A DNA stretch of 50,120 nt from Bordetella parapertussis (GTDB taxonomy: Bacteria; Pseudomonadota; Gammaproteobacteria; Burkholderiales; JACQAP01), in NCBI GenBank assembly GCA_945900965.1, contig CAMDKM010000023.1, positions 1 through 50,120 of the forward strand, in the 5' to 3' direction. Below, in pieces: positions 9,673 to 17,343 of this stretch (positions within the stretch are counted from its first letter, which is position 1; the number at the start of each line of letters is the position of its first letter). The notes beneath the pieces are model-generated. The model saw nothing but the letters and a program-made list of their open reading frames with translations. It was not told the origin of the DNA and did not search any database. The position numbers and the translations under genes were made by a program.

Positions 9673-10806
9673 ATGCAAGCCATCAATATTGACGAATTAC
9701 GCAGCCGGGCGCGACGCCGCCTGCCCCGCATCATCTTCGAGTTTATCGATGGTGGTTCCCAGGATGAATCCACCCTGCGCGCCAATCGCGAGGATTTTTC
9801 CCACTGGCGATTTGTGACTCGGACCCTGACCGACGTCACCCAACGCGACCAGTCCATCAGTTTATTTGGTCAGCGGTATGCCTCGCCACTGATCCTGGCG
9901 CCAACCGGGCTGGCCGGCCTGTTGTCTCGGCGCGGGGAACTCGCCGCCGCCCGCGCCGCGGAAAAATTCCAGGTGCCCTATTGCCTGTCCACCATGGCCA
10001 CCTGCAGCATTGAAGAAGTCACCCGCGAAACCCCGCAGCCCAAATGGTTTCAGCTCTATGTGCTGCGCGATCGCGGGCTCACCAAGGCCTTCATCGATCG
10101 CGCCAAAGCGGCAAATTGCACGGCGCTTGTCCTGACCGTGGACACCAAGATCCAGGGTCCGCGCGAGCGCGACATGCGCAACGGCTTTACTGTGCCGCCG
10201 CGTTTCACCGCCAGGACGATTCTGGATTTCGCCAGCCATGTGTCCTGGCTCTTTGACGTGGCACTGGGTCCGCGTATCGCTTTCAAGAATTTCGAGGGGA
10301 CCGGTACCGCCACCGATGCCATGTCGATCACCCAGTTTATCGCCGGGCAATACGATCTGAGTGTCAACTGGAAAGATGTCGAGTGGTTCAAGTCCGTGTG
10401 GGGCGGCCCGGTAATGCTCAAGGGCATATTGAGTCCCGAAGACGCCAAACTGGCCATCGCGCACGGCGCCGATGGCGTTATCGTCTCCAATCACGGCGGC
10501 CGGCAACTTGAGGGCGCCGTGTCCGCAGTTCAAGCCCTGCCGGCTATTGCCGACGCGGTAGGAGATCGCATTGAAGTGGTGCTCGATGGCGGCATCCGCC
10601 GCGGCGCGGACGTGGTGCGGGCTCGTGCCTTGGGCGCCAAGGCCTGCATGATCGGGCGGGCCTGGTTATATGGCCTGGCTTCGGAAGGACAAAGCGGGGT
10701 GGAACGTGCGCTGGAAATTCTGCGCGACGAAATCGACGTGACTCTGACCCTTCTCGGGCACCCCAACTTTTCGGATGTCGGTCCAGGAGTTCTGCGGGCG
10801 CGGTGA
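9673..10806 (+). CDS. FMN-dependent alpha-hydroxy-acid oxidase/dehydrogenase (LldD/glycolate oxidase family)
   Basis: 377 aa, full length for the family. It is a TIM barrel binding FMN, with LVLTVDT and ERDMRNGF in the middle. KGI carries the flavin-contacting Lys, SNHGGRQLE carries the catalytic His and substrate-binding Arg, and DGGIRRG and GRAWLYG form the phosphate site. Such enzymes oxidise L-lactate, glycolate, mandelate or related 2-hydroxy acids to 2-oxo acids. The N-terminal substrate-binding Tyr of the family (as in DYYASG or HYIDGG) appears as Phe (FEFIDGG), and the usual Asp after RQL is Glu, so the substrate may differ from lactate. It follows the sulfatase-like gene by 50 bp and may be co-transcribed. 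Confidence 0.85.
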   Translation: MQAINIDELRSRARRRLPRIIFEFIDGGSQDESTLRANREDFSHWRFVTRTLTDVTQRDQSISLFGQRYASPLILAPTGLAGLLSRRGELAAARAAEKFQVPYCLSTMATCSIEEVTRETPQPKWFQLYVLRDRGLTKAFIDRAKAANCTALVLTVDTKIQGPRERDMRNGFTVPPRFTARTILDFASHVSWLFDVALGPRIAFKNFEGTGTATDAMSITQFIAGQYDLSVNWKDVEWFKSVWGGPVMLKGILSPEDAKLAIAHGADGVIVSNHGGRQLEGAVSAVQALPAIADAVGDRIEVVLDGGIRRGADVVRARALGAKACMIGRAWLYGLASEGQSGVERALEILRDEIDVTLTLLGHPNFSDVGPGVLRAR

Positions 10807-10833
10807 TGGTCTCACTCTAGAAAAATCTATTTG

Positions 10834-11010
10834 CCACAGAGGTCACAGAGAACACAGAGAGATACAAAAACTTGAATCCGCTTGCCACGCACCAAATGGG
10901 TGAGCATAAGAAACAATACACATTTTTGATTTTCCTCTGTGAACTCTGTGTCCTCTGTGGCTGAATTGTAGTTTCTAGGTTTATATTTTGTTCTTCTCCG
11001 TGTCTCTGTG
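10834..11010. repeat. CTCTGTG-type degenerate repeats in inverted arrangement
   Basis: At 10834-10859 three CACAGAG units (about 9 bp period) read on the plus strand. At 10934-10960 the complementary CTCTGTG units occur three times, and another set lies at about 10995-11010. The first two blocks can pair over about 25 bp with few mismatches. They lie between the convergent ends of the oxidase and crotonase genes, where a bidirectional terminator would sit. Related units recur at 48434-48463. Confidence 0.75.
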
Positions 11011-11032
11011 CTTCTGTGGTGCGTTTCTTGGT

Positions 11033-11815
11033 TTATTTTCCCTTGAACATCGGTTTGCGCTTTTCCATGAAGGCGCGGCGACCTTCGATATAGTCCTGGC
11101 TCCTCATGCATTTTTCGACCAGAGCCTCGACAGCGGAGAAGTTGCCGTCGGGCTCGATCAACGCGTTGATTCCCGCCTTGGAAGCCGCCATCGTTAATGG
11201 CGCATTGCTTGCAAGTTGCTGCGCCATCTTTTTGACGTAGTCCTCCAGTTCCGCATCCGGCAAGACCTTATTGACCAGCCCCATCGCCTGAGCCTCGTCG
11301 GAGCTGAAGCGACGGGCACTGAACATGATCTCGCGCGCTATCGCGTGCCCCACCGTGGAGACCAGCCTGCCGGTTCCGTGGATGCCGTAGCCCAAACCGA
11401 GCCGCGCGGCAGGAATGGCAAACTGGCTTGAAGCATTGGCGTAACGCAAATCGCAGGACAAGGCCACCGCCAGGCCGCCACCAACGCAGAAGCCGTGGAT
11501 CTGGGCAATGACCGGTTTGCTGGAGTGCTCGATTGCATGGTGCGCGGCCGACGTAGCGGCCTCGTAGGCTTTTACGTCGGATTCCGAGGCGCGATTTTTT
11601 TCGAATTCGGAAATGTCCGCCCCCGCCGCAAACGCCGCGGTTCCCTCCCCGCGCAATACAATGCAGCGGACATCGGGATCCGCCTCGAATCCCGCAATCG
11701 CCGGCGGAATCGCTCGCCACATATCCGCATTGATCGCATTGCGCCGCTCTGGGTTGTCCAGCACGAGCCGACCAATTGGACCGTCGCGCTCGACACGTAA
11801 CCTGCCTGCACTCAT
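11033..11815 (-). CDS. Enoyl-CoA hydratase/isomerase (crotonase) family protein lacking both catalytic glutamates
   Basis: 260 aa from ATG 11815, preceded by GAGGAGAGG. The crotonase fold is clear: the CoA oxyanion-hole segment AAGADISEF, the GGGLAVALSCDLRY helix, and a C-terminal EKRKPMF tail typical of the family. In hydratases the two acid/base glutamates sit in GGGCEL and in QPE; here these positions read GGGLAV and IPA, so both are Ala. CoA-thioester binding should be intact but ordinary water addition is doubtful. It may instead be an isomerase, hydrolase or decarboxylase of the superfamily. The next upstream gene on this strand is a CaiB-type CoA-transferase 135 bp away, so they may act on the same acyl-CoA. 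Confidence 0.8.
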   Translation of the reverse strand: MSAGRLRVERDGPIGRLVLDNPERRNAINADMWRAIPPAIAGFEADPDVRCIVLRGEGTAAFAAGADISEFEKNRASESDVKAYEAATSAAHHAIEHSSKPVIAQIHGFCVGGGLAVALSCDLRYANASSQFAIPAARLGLGYGIHGTGRLVSTVGHAIAREIMFSARRFSSDEAQAMGLVNKVLPDAELEDYVKKMAQQLASNAPLTMAASKAGINALIEPDGNFSAVEALVEKCMRSQDYIEGRRAFMEKRKPMFKGK

Positions 11816-11902
11816 CACCTCTCCTCGAAAATCATTCGCTTCAACTAAAGATAAGTGTCTTCCCCGCGCAGGAGGGGAACCACTCTTCTTTGAAAAACCT
11901 GG

Positions 11903-11922
11903 ATTCCCGTTTTCACGGGAAT
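11903..11922. repeat. Small hairpin repeat, ATTCCCGT / ACGGGAAT
   Basis: A perfect 8-bp stem with loop TTTC, followed by GAC, in the spacer between the crotonase and CoA-transferase genes. It resembles the ATTCCCG/CGGGAAT repeats dispersed in many beta- and gammaproteobacterial genomes. The hairpin could attenuate or stabilise the transcript between the two genes. Confidence 0.6.
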
Positions 11923-11950
11923 GACATCTTGGGGCTTATTCAGTGTCTCC

Positions 11951-13114
11951 TTATATAACTTTCGCCGCCCGCAGGCCGGCGATCTCCGCTTCGCTATGAC
12001 CCAGTTCGCGCAAAACCTCATCATTGTGCTCGCCCGCCGGCCCAATGGTGCGTTTCATTCTTGCCGGTGTGCGGGATAACGTCACAGGCTGGGCCACCAG
12101 CGACAGGGCCCCGCCTTCGGGTTTTGGTACGGAGACGGCCATGCCAAGATGTTTTACCTGTGGATCGGCGAACACCTCGTTCATTTTGTAAATCGGCCCG
12201 CAGGGCACCCCCGCTTTGGCCAGCAGAGCAATCAGATTTTTCGAATCGTAGCGTCGGGATTGCACGCTGATCGTTTCGTTAAGCGCAACCCGGTTTTCCG
12301 ATCGAAGCTTGGGCGACGCATAGTCAGGATGTTTGGCCAAATCCACGACGCCCAAAGCCTCGCACATGCGCGCAAAAATCGCATTGCCGGAAGCCGCGAT
12401 GTTCACAAACCCGTCCCGGGTCGGGTACACACTGGTTGGCATCGAGGTCGGATGATCGTTGCCCGCCTGCCCAGGAATTTCGCCCTCGACCAGCCAGCGC
12501 GCGGCTTGAAAGTCCATCATCGCGATCATCGAGGACAGCAGCGAACTCTGCACCCATTGCCCTTTGCCCGAGCGATTGCGCTCCTGCAAGGCGACAAAAA
12601 TACCCAGTGCTGCGAACAGTCCGGCGCTCAGGTCCGCCACCGGGATACCTGCCCTGACAGGCCCCTGCCCCGGCAAACCCGTCACCCACATGATGCCGCC
12701 CATGCCCTGGGCCACCTGGTCGAACCCGGCGCGCTCGCGATAAGGACCATCCTGCCCAAAGCCGGAAATGCTGGCGTAGATCAAACGCGGATTGATGGCG
12801 GCCAGGGTTTCGTAATCGATGCCGAGTTTGTGTTTGACATCGGGACGGTAGTTTTCCATCAGGATATCGGCGCCCTTAACAAGGCGCTTGAGAACCTCCA
12901 CTCCACGCGGATCCTTTAGGTTCAGCGTTACCGAGCGTTTATTGCGGTGCAGATTCTGGAAATCCGAACCTTCGCGCTCGCCCAGCATGTCTTCCGCATC
13001 GGGCATTTCTATTTTGATGACGTCCGCGCCCCAATCGGCAAACTGCCTGACACAGGTTGGGCCGGCCCGCACGCGGGTGAGGTCGATGACTCGGAGATTA
13101 GAGAGGGCTTCCAT
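11951..13114 (-). CDS. CaiB/BaiF (class III) CoA-transferase
   Basis: 387 aa, the normal length for the family. The N-terminal signature reads LRVIDLTRVRAGP, followed by WGADVIKIE. The central VADLSAG carries the Asp that forms the covalent acyl-aspartyl intermediate in formyl-CoA:oxalate CoA-transferase. HPTSMPTSVYPTRDG and GVPCGPI are also typical. These cytosolic enzymes move CoA between carboxylic acids without ATP. The substrate cannot be told from sequence; the crotonase downstream suggests a catabolic acyl-CoA. The start at 13114 lies just upstream of a cluster of GTGATCGGTGAT-type repeats. Confidence 0.88.
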   Translation of the reverse strand: MEALSNLRVIDLTRVRAGPTCVRQFADWGADVIKIEMPDAEDMLGEREGSDFQNLHRNKRSVTLNLKDPRGVEVLKRLVKGADILMENYRPDVKHKLGIDYETLAAINPRLIYASISGFGQDGPYRERAGFDQVAQGMGGIMWVTGLPGQGPVRAGIPVADLSAGLFAALGIFVALQERNRSGKGQWVQSSLLSSMIAMMDFQAARWLVEGEIPGQAGNDHPTSMPTSVYPTRDGFVNIAASGNAIFARMCEALGVVDLAKHPDYASPKLRSENRVALNETISVQSRRYDSKNLIALLAKAGVPCGPIYKMNEVFADPQVKHLGMAVSVPKPEGGALSLVAQPVTLSRTPARMKRTIGPAGEHNDEVLRELGHSEAEIAGLRAAKVI

Positions 13115-13119
13115 TGGTA

Positions 13120-13264
13120 TGGTGAACGGTGATCGGTGATCAGTGATTGGCTAATTTAGAGTCTAGCGTACCCGCGTGTTTCTCATGTTCTCAGGCAGTT
13201 CTCTTTCTTTACCGTTCACCGATAGCCGTTCACGGCCTTTACCGTTCACCGTTCACTGCTCACC
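13120..13264. repeat. GGTGAAC / GTTCACC heptamer repeats, inverted blocks
   Basis: Plus-strand GGTGAACGGTGATCGGTGATC units begin at 13120, and complementary GTTCACC-type units occur at about 13206-13264 (several copies of ACCGTTCACCG). The two blocks can pair. The same unit recurs as a perfect array at 31644-31692 and as another inverted pair at 36813-36935. This fills most of the spacer between the CoA-transferase start and the hydrolase stop. Confidence 0.75.
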
Positions 13265-13269
13265 GCCTT

Positions 13270-14106
13270 TTAGGACCAGCGCCCGCATTCCGCCTGGTGG
13301 ATAAAATCTTCCAGCAGGCGATTGAACAGCGCGGGCTCTTCGAGGTTGGTCATGTGGCCGCAGGCCGGCATGACGGCCAACGCTGCGCCGGGAATATGTC
13401 GCTTCATCATCAGGGAGGCATCGAGCGCGGCATCATCACTGTCACCGACGAGGATCATGAGCGGTGCGGCGACACGACCCATTTCCGCCTTTAACGCATA
13501 GAGCGAAGGCCGCCTGCCCTGGTAACCGAGCATGGTGTTGGCCGAGCCCTGCGCCGAGTGCCCGCCAAACTGCCTCACGAATTCCTCGAAACCGCGTGGG
13601 TCCTTCTGTTTCAGTTGCAGTCTGCCCGGCCCGTGGCCATAGGTTGCGGCGAGATGGGGCATTCCCTTATCGAGCATGGTCTTGGCAAGTTCCTTTGCCT
13701 GGGCTTGAAATTTCTCGTACTGATCGGGGTGTGCCCCGTAGCCGCAGCCCGCTACCAGTAAGGACAGCGCACGCTTTGAATACGCCATACCAAAATGCAA
13801 TGCCGCAAAACCGCCCATCGAATTGCCGACGATATGGGCCTTTTCTATCCCCAGCCTGTCCATGACGCTCAGGATATCGTCGCGGGCCCTCGCCTGGGAA
13901 TAACGCTCGAAATCAGTCAGTACTTCCGAGGGCGGGTAGCCGCGTGCGTTATAGGTAACGCAGCGGTGCCGCCGCGAGAAATGTCGTACCTGCGGCTCCC
14001 AGGTTCGGTAATCCCCGGCAAATTCGTGCACGAACACAATCGGCGTGCCGGTGCCGGTTTCTTCGTAGTAGAGTTTGACGCCGTCGTCAGTGGTCAGGGT
14101 CGGCAT
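13270..14106 (-). CDS. Alpha/beta-hydrolase fold protein
   Basis: 278 aa from ATG 14106 (MPTLTTDDGVKLYYEETG), which matches how the family usually begins; a longer frame to 14184 adds an unconserved stretch. The nucleophile elbow is GNSMGG with Ser as the nucleophile. The oxyanion region is IVFVHEFAGD, a probable acid is in LVGDSDDAAL, and the His is in PACGHMTNLEEP. The fold covers carboxylesterases, haloperoxidases and ring-cleavage-product hydrolases. The neighbours suggest catabolism of an organic acid, but the substrate is unknown. It is cytosolic, with no signal peptide. Confidence 0.85.
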   Translation of the reverse strand: MPTLTTDDGVKLYYEETGTGTPIVFVHEFAGDYRTWEPQVRHFSRRHRCVTYNARGYPPSEVLTDFERYSQARARDDILSVMDRLGIEKAHIVGNSMGGFAALHFGMAYSKRALSLLVAGCGYGAHPDQYEKFQAQAKELAKTMLDKGMPHLAATYGHGPGRLQLKQKDPRGFEEFVRQFGGHSAQGSANTMLGYQGRRPSLYALKAEMGRVAAPLMILVGDSDDAALDASLMMKRHIPGAALAVMPACGHMTNLEEPALFNRLLEDFIHQAECGRWS

Positions 14107-14335
14107 GGCTATCAATGAACGATAATTGGCGCGCCGCAGTACACGCTCCGCAAGCCGGCGCCTCGAAGTTTCCAAGATTACCATGACGTCCGTTCGACGA
14201 AGGAATGCCAGCCACGCCGTAATAATGATTCGACAGGTTTGGCGGCAATTAAGTACCCCGCGCTCTTGGCGCGAGGTTCTCTATTTGCAAAAGCATGTCT
14301 GCCGAACCGGGTAAATCAAAAGGGCAAAGAACATG

Positions 14336-14400
14336 AGAAGTGAATGAGTGATTGAGTGAAGCGTAGAAGGCCTAGAGGCTTACTCCTCACCCCCTCACGC
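14336..14400. repeat. Low-complexity spacer with GAGTGA / CCTCACCCCCTCACGCC units
   Basis: Short imperfect GAGTGA-like units are followed by CTCACC-like units just beyond the VOC gene stop codon. The two halves are roughly complementary. The rest of the 14107-14401 spacer shows no coding potential that I can support. Confidence 0.45.
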
Positions 14401-14401
14401 C

Positions 14402-14824
14402 TTACCCTTCCTGAATCAACTCGATGCTGACATTGTCTGGCGCAGATACATAGCACAACACCATCCCCGGCTTGAACTCCCAGGGCTCCACAGCCATCTT
14501 CACTCCCTTGCTTTTGAGTTTATCGCAGAAGGCGCGCAAGTCGCCCTTGTAGGTAAACCCGAAATGGTCGGTCCCCCACTCGTTGTGGCTGGAGTAGCCA
14601 TCGAAGGCCTGCATCGGCTTCGTCGTCGCCGGTACTTCGCCTGGTCGTTGGCCGCGAATGACGATTGTCATGCTACCGACTCGCACATCGATTTGCGGCG
14701 CCCCGCGCAAATTGGGCTGTTCCGCCGCGATCTTACCGCCGAACATTTCCTCATACCACGCAGCCGCCGCCCTCGGGTCTCGGCTGATCAGATGAATATG
14801 GTCGAACGCAATTCCGTCTCTCAT
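14402..14824 (-). CDS. VOC-family (glyoxalase/dioxygenase-fold) protein
   Basis: 140 aa from ATG 14824, chosen because GAGGAGG ends eight bases upstream; longer frames lack a ribosome site. It has two beta-alpha-beta-beta-beta modules: the first starts FDHIHLISRDP with AAWYEEMFGG, the second contains WGTDHFGF and ends IELIQE. The candidate metal ligands are His in DHIHL, His in TDHFGF and Glu in IELIQ, as in the glyoxalase/extradiol fold. It probably handles a small thiol adduct, epimerisation or ring cleavage; the exact reaction cannot be read from sequence. Confidence 0.82.
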   Translation of the reverse strand: MRDGIAFDHIHLISRDPRAAAAWYEEMFGGKIAAEQPNLRGAPQIDVRVGSMTIVIRGQRPGEVPATTKPMQAFDGYSSHNEWGTDHFGFTYKGDLRAFCDKLKSKGVKMAVEPWEFKPGMVLCYVSAPDNVSIELIQEG

Positions 14825-15004
14825 GTCGTGAACCTCCTCGGCCATCATTCTAGATCGGTTCATGGTATTCGCCATCTCGCCCCTCGCCCACCAAGAAAGT
14901 TCCAAATACAAATCAGCGTCGGAATCGGTCCAGTGCTCTTGGAAAGACACTCTGTCTCGATACAGTTCAGCTCAGGCAGAGTTTTCAGGCGACCCCGTCC
15001 CAAC

Positions 15005-16162
15005 CTAACCAGGCTTCAGCAGCGACCTCAAAGGCACAGCCTCGATATTCCGCGCCAAGTGGAAGCGATGTTCTCCGGGATAGACAACATACAGAACGTC
15101 GAGCTTTAGATCTTCCGCCGCGATTTGCATGGATCGCGTGGCGGCAGGCGCATCGGCCCGCTTGAATTCCACGCCGACGCGGTGGGTACCTCGGAGCAGC
15201 AAAAGATCCAACTCCGCACCTTGATGAGTGGCCCAGAAAAATGCCTGCTCCGGTTTCGCCAGGCGCAACACTTGTTCCAAGGCAAATCCTTCCCAACTCG
15301 CACCACTACGCGGATGTGCGAGAAGTGCCGAAAGCGAGCCGACATCCAAGAGCGCGTGCAGAAGTCCGCTATCGCGAAAATACACCTTCGGCGCCTTGAC
15401 CTGACGCTTTCCGAGGTTCTCGTGCCAAGGTTGGAGCTGACGCACCATCAGTGTTTGCGTAAGGGTGTCGAGATAACGCCTCACGGTCGGCTCCGAAACT
15501 CCCAGGGAACGTGCCGGGTCGGCCGCGTTCCAGATTTGGCCATGAAAATGGGCCAGCATCCGCCAGAATCGGAGCATGGCCGGCGCAGCGACATCGACAC
15601 CAAACTGCGGAAGATCCATTTCCACGTGACTGGCAATCGCGCCGTTCCGCCATGCCAGACTGTCTTCATCCGAATCGGCGAGATAAGACCGTGGAAATCC
15701 GCCGCGCACCCAGAGCCGGGTGTCTGGTTCCACGCCACTCGGCGGCGCCACTTCCGACACTTCGCGCAGATCGAATCCCCCGACTTCAATCGTTTCCACG
15801 CGACCCAGCAACGACTCCCCAGTTTGCCGCAGTAGCAGTGGAGAAGCGCTCCCCAGCAGAAGGTATTGTCCCGGCATATTGGATCGGTCGAGCAACACAC
15901 GCAGCACGGGAAACAGCCCTGGGCGACGCTGCACTTCGTCGATAACAACCAAGCCCTTTAGACGAGAGAGCGTTTCCATCGGCTGTTCCAGCCGCCTTGC
16001 ATCCAAGGGGTTTTCCAGGTCGAAGTAGTTTGGCGACTTGCGATCGACAATCGTCTGGGCAAGTGTGGTCTTCCCGGATTGTCGCGGGCCGGTGAGGATG
16101 ACGGCGCGCGAACGGGCGAGTGCCTTTTTTAGGTCAAGTACGAGATCCTGTCGGGCGAGCAT
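15005..16162 (-). CDS. AAA_14 / DUF4143 ATPase
   Basis: 385 aa. Walker A reads GPRQSGKTTL (about residues 25-34), Walker B VVIDEVQRRPG, sensor LLLGSASPLL. These belong to the AAA_14 domain, followed by a winged-helix segment (VSEPTVRRYLDTL) and the DUF4143 C-terminal nuclease-like region (FFWATHQGAELDLLLL, VGVEFKRADAP), where the E..D..E-K pattern resembles a PD-(D/E)XK fold. Such genes are common, sporadically distributed and often near mobile or toxin-antitoxin loci; the cellular role is unsettled. A perfect 14-bp inverted repeat sits just upstream of the start. It is isolated, between a VOC gene and a Bug receptor gene, which fits acquisition by transfer. Confidence 0.88.
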   Translation of the reverse strand: MLARQDLVLDLKKALARSRAVILTGPRQSGKTTLAQTIVDRKSPNYFDLENPLDARRLEQPMETLSRLKGLVVIDEVQRRPGLFPVLRVLLDRSNMPGQYLLLGSASPLLLRQTGESLLGRVETIEVGGFDLREVSEVAPPSGVEPDTRLWVRGGFPRSYLADSDEDSLAWRNGAIASHVEMDLPQFGVDVAAPAMLRFWRMLAHFHGQIWNAADPARSLGVSEPTVRRYLDTLTQTLMVRQLQPWHENLGKRQVKAPKVYFRDSGLLHALLDVGSLSALLAHPRSGASWEGFALEQVLRLAKPEQAFFWATHQGAELDLLLLRGTHRVGVEFKRADAPAATRSMQIAAEDLKLDVLYVVYPGEHRFHLARNIEAVPLRSLLKPG

Positions 16163-16183
16163 GACCGCAGGCTAGCATAGAAG

Positions 16184-16220
16184 CCATGAAAAAGGAACAT
16201 ACGATATTCCTTTTTCATGG
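16184..16220. promoter_or_regulatory. Perfect inverted repeat upstream of the DUF4143 ATPase gene
   Basis: Arms CCATGAAAAAGGAA (16184-16197) and TTCCTTTTTCATGG (16207-16220) with a 9-base centre. It lies 22 bp before the ATPase start codon (16162). The position and dyad symmetry suggest an operator or an element end rather than a terminator, because transcription of the ATPase gene must start in or near it. Confidence 0.6.
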
Positions 16221-16286
16221 TAAGTTCAGATCCTACTTCCCGGCGAAACGGACGGCATGGAAGCAACCTGGCGCCTCGCGCCATTG

Positions 16287-17276
16287 TTACTGCGCCTTGA
16301 TCCCCGTTTCCTTGACCAGCTTCGGCCAGCGCAAGCGCTCGGCGACCATGAACGCCCGAAACTCTTCCGGCTTGCTCGCAACAATTTCGGAATCGGCAAA
16401 TTCGCGGCGGGCCTTGAGGGTCGGGTTGCGCAGGATTTTGGCCAGCTCGACATTCAAGCGCTCGACGATCGACGAAGGCAATCCGGCCGGGCCGGCCATT
16501 CCGGTCCAGATATACATTTCCACCTCGGGCATGCCAAGTTCGTTAAAGGTCGGCACATCGGGCAACTGCGGGGAACGCATCGCGCCGGTGGTAGCCAGCG
16601 CGATCAAACGCCCGGCCTTCACGTAAGGGTCCACCGTGGTCGCGAAGCCGAACCCATAGTCCACTTCTCCGCCAATCAGACCGGTAATCATCGGCGCCTC
16701 ACCCTTGTACGGTACGACCTGCACTTCGATACCGGCTCGGCGATGAAATATCTCGGTGGCGAAATGATTTAAGTGCGCAACGCTCGGCGTCCCGGCGCTC
16801 ATCGTGCCACCCTTCGCCTTGGCCAGGGCCACCAGTCCGGCCACGGTACGCACGTTGAGCCCCGGCTTTGCCACCAGCACGGCGGGACGACGTAGAAATT
16901 GAGTAATAGGCGCAAAGGCTTGCCCCGCGTCGTAGCCTACCTCCAAGCCAATGGCCTGAGCAATCGCCTGCTCGTTGGTTGACACGTAGAGCAACGTATA
17001 GCCGTCTGGCCTGGCTTTGGAAACAAGATCGGCCCCCAGCACCCCGCTTGCCCCGGTGCGGTTATCGACGATGACTTGCTGACCGAGAGCCTTGCCAAGC
17101 TGGTCGGCAATGATCCGCGCCTGCGTATCCGCCACACCACCGGCCGGCCAGGGAACGACCCAGCGGATCGGGCGGACGGGATAAGTTTCCGCGGCCCACA
17201 ATGAACCGGCGCAGGACAGAAGACCAAGAGCCAGTGCCAGCGTGCAAAAAATGAAGGTTTGAATGCGATACATCAT
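16287..17276 (-). CDS. Bug-family periplasmic receptor of a tripartite tricarboxylate transporter
   Basis: 329 aa from ATG 17276; an in-frame ATG at 17300 adds eight residues. The signal peptide (FIFCTLALALGLLSCAGSLWA) is followed by the canonical Bug start YPVRPIRWVVPWPAGG, then QLGKALGQQVIVDNRTGASG, GYTLLYVS, and a C-terminal FRAFMVAERLRW. Bug proteins bind carboxylates in the periplasm for TctAB-type permeases; many are orphan receptors, as here, with no permease genes adjacent. It lies downstream of an acyl-CoA ligase, a PanE-like and an FAH-family gene, so its ligand is plausibly the acid they degrade. A fragment of a second Bug gene remains at 20751-20859. Confidence 0.9.
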   Translation of the reverse strand: MMYRIQTFIFCTLALALGLLSCAGSLWAAETYPVRPIRWVVPWPAGGVADTQARIIADQLGKALGQQVIVDNRTGASGVLGADLVSKARPDGYTLLYVSTNEQAIAQAIGLEVGYDAGQAFAPITQFLRRPAVLVAKPGLNVRTVAGLVALAKAKGGTMSAGTPSVAHLNHFATEIFHRRAGIEVQVVPYKGEAPMITGLIGGEVDYGFGFATTVDPYVKAGRLIALATTGAMRSPQLPDVPTFNELGMPEVEMYIWTGMAGPAGLPSSIVERLNVELAKILRNPTLKARREFADSEIVASKPEEFRAFMVAERLRWPKLVKETGIKAQ

Positions 17277-17343
17277 TTCGATTTTTCTCTCGGTTTCCAT
17301 TTTTGGTGTGTAACCGGCAAGGCTCAATTGCGTTGCTCCAAAG

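Noticed and set aside
12451-12478. The GQAGNDHPT segment of the CoA-transferase as a possible repeat insertion
   Set aside because: It looks like a dispersed-repeat peptide, but similar residues are normal at this place in CaiB-family proteins.
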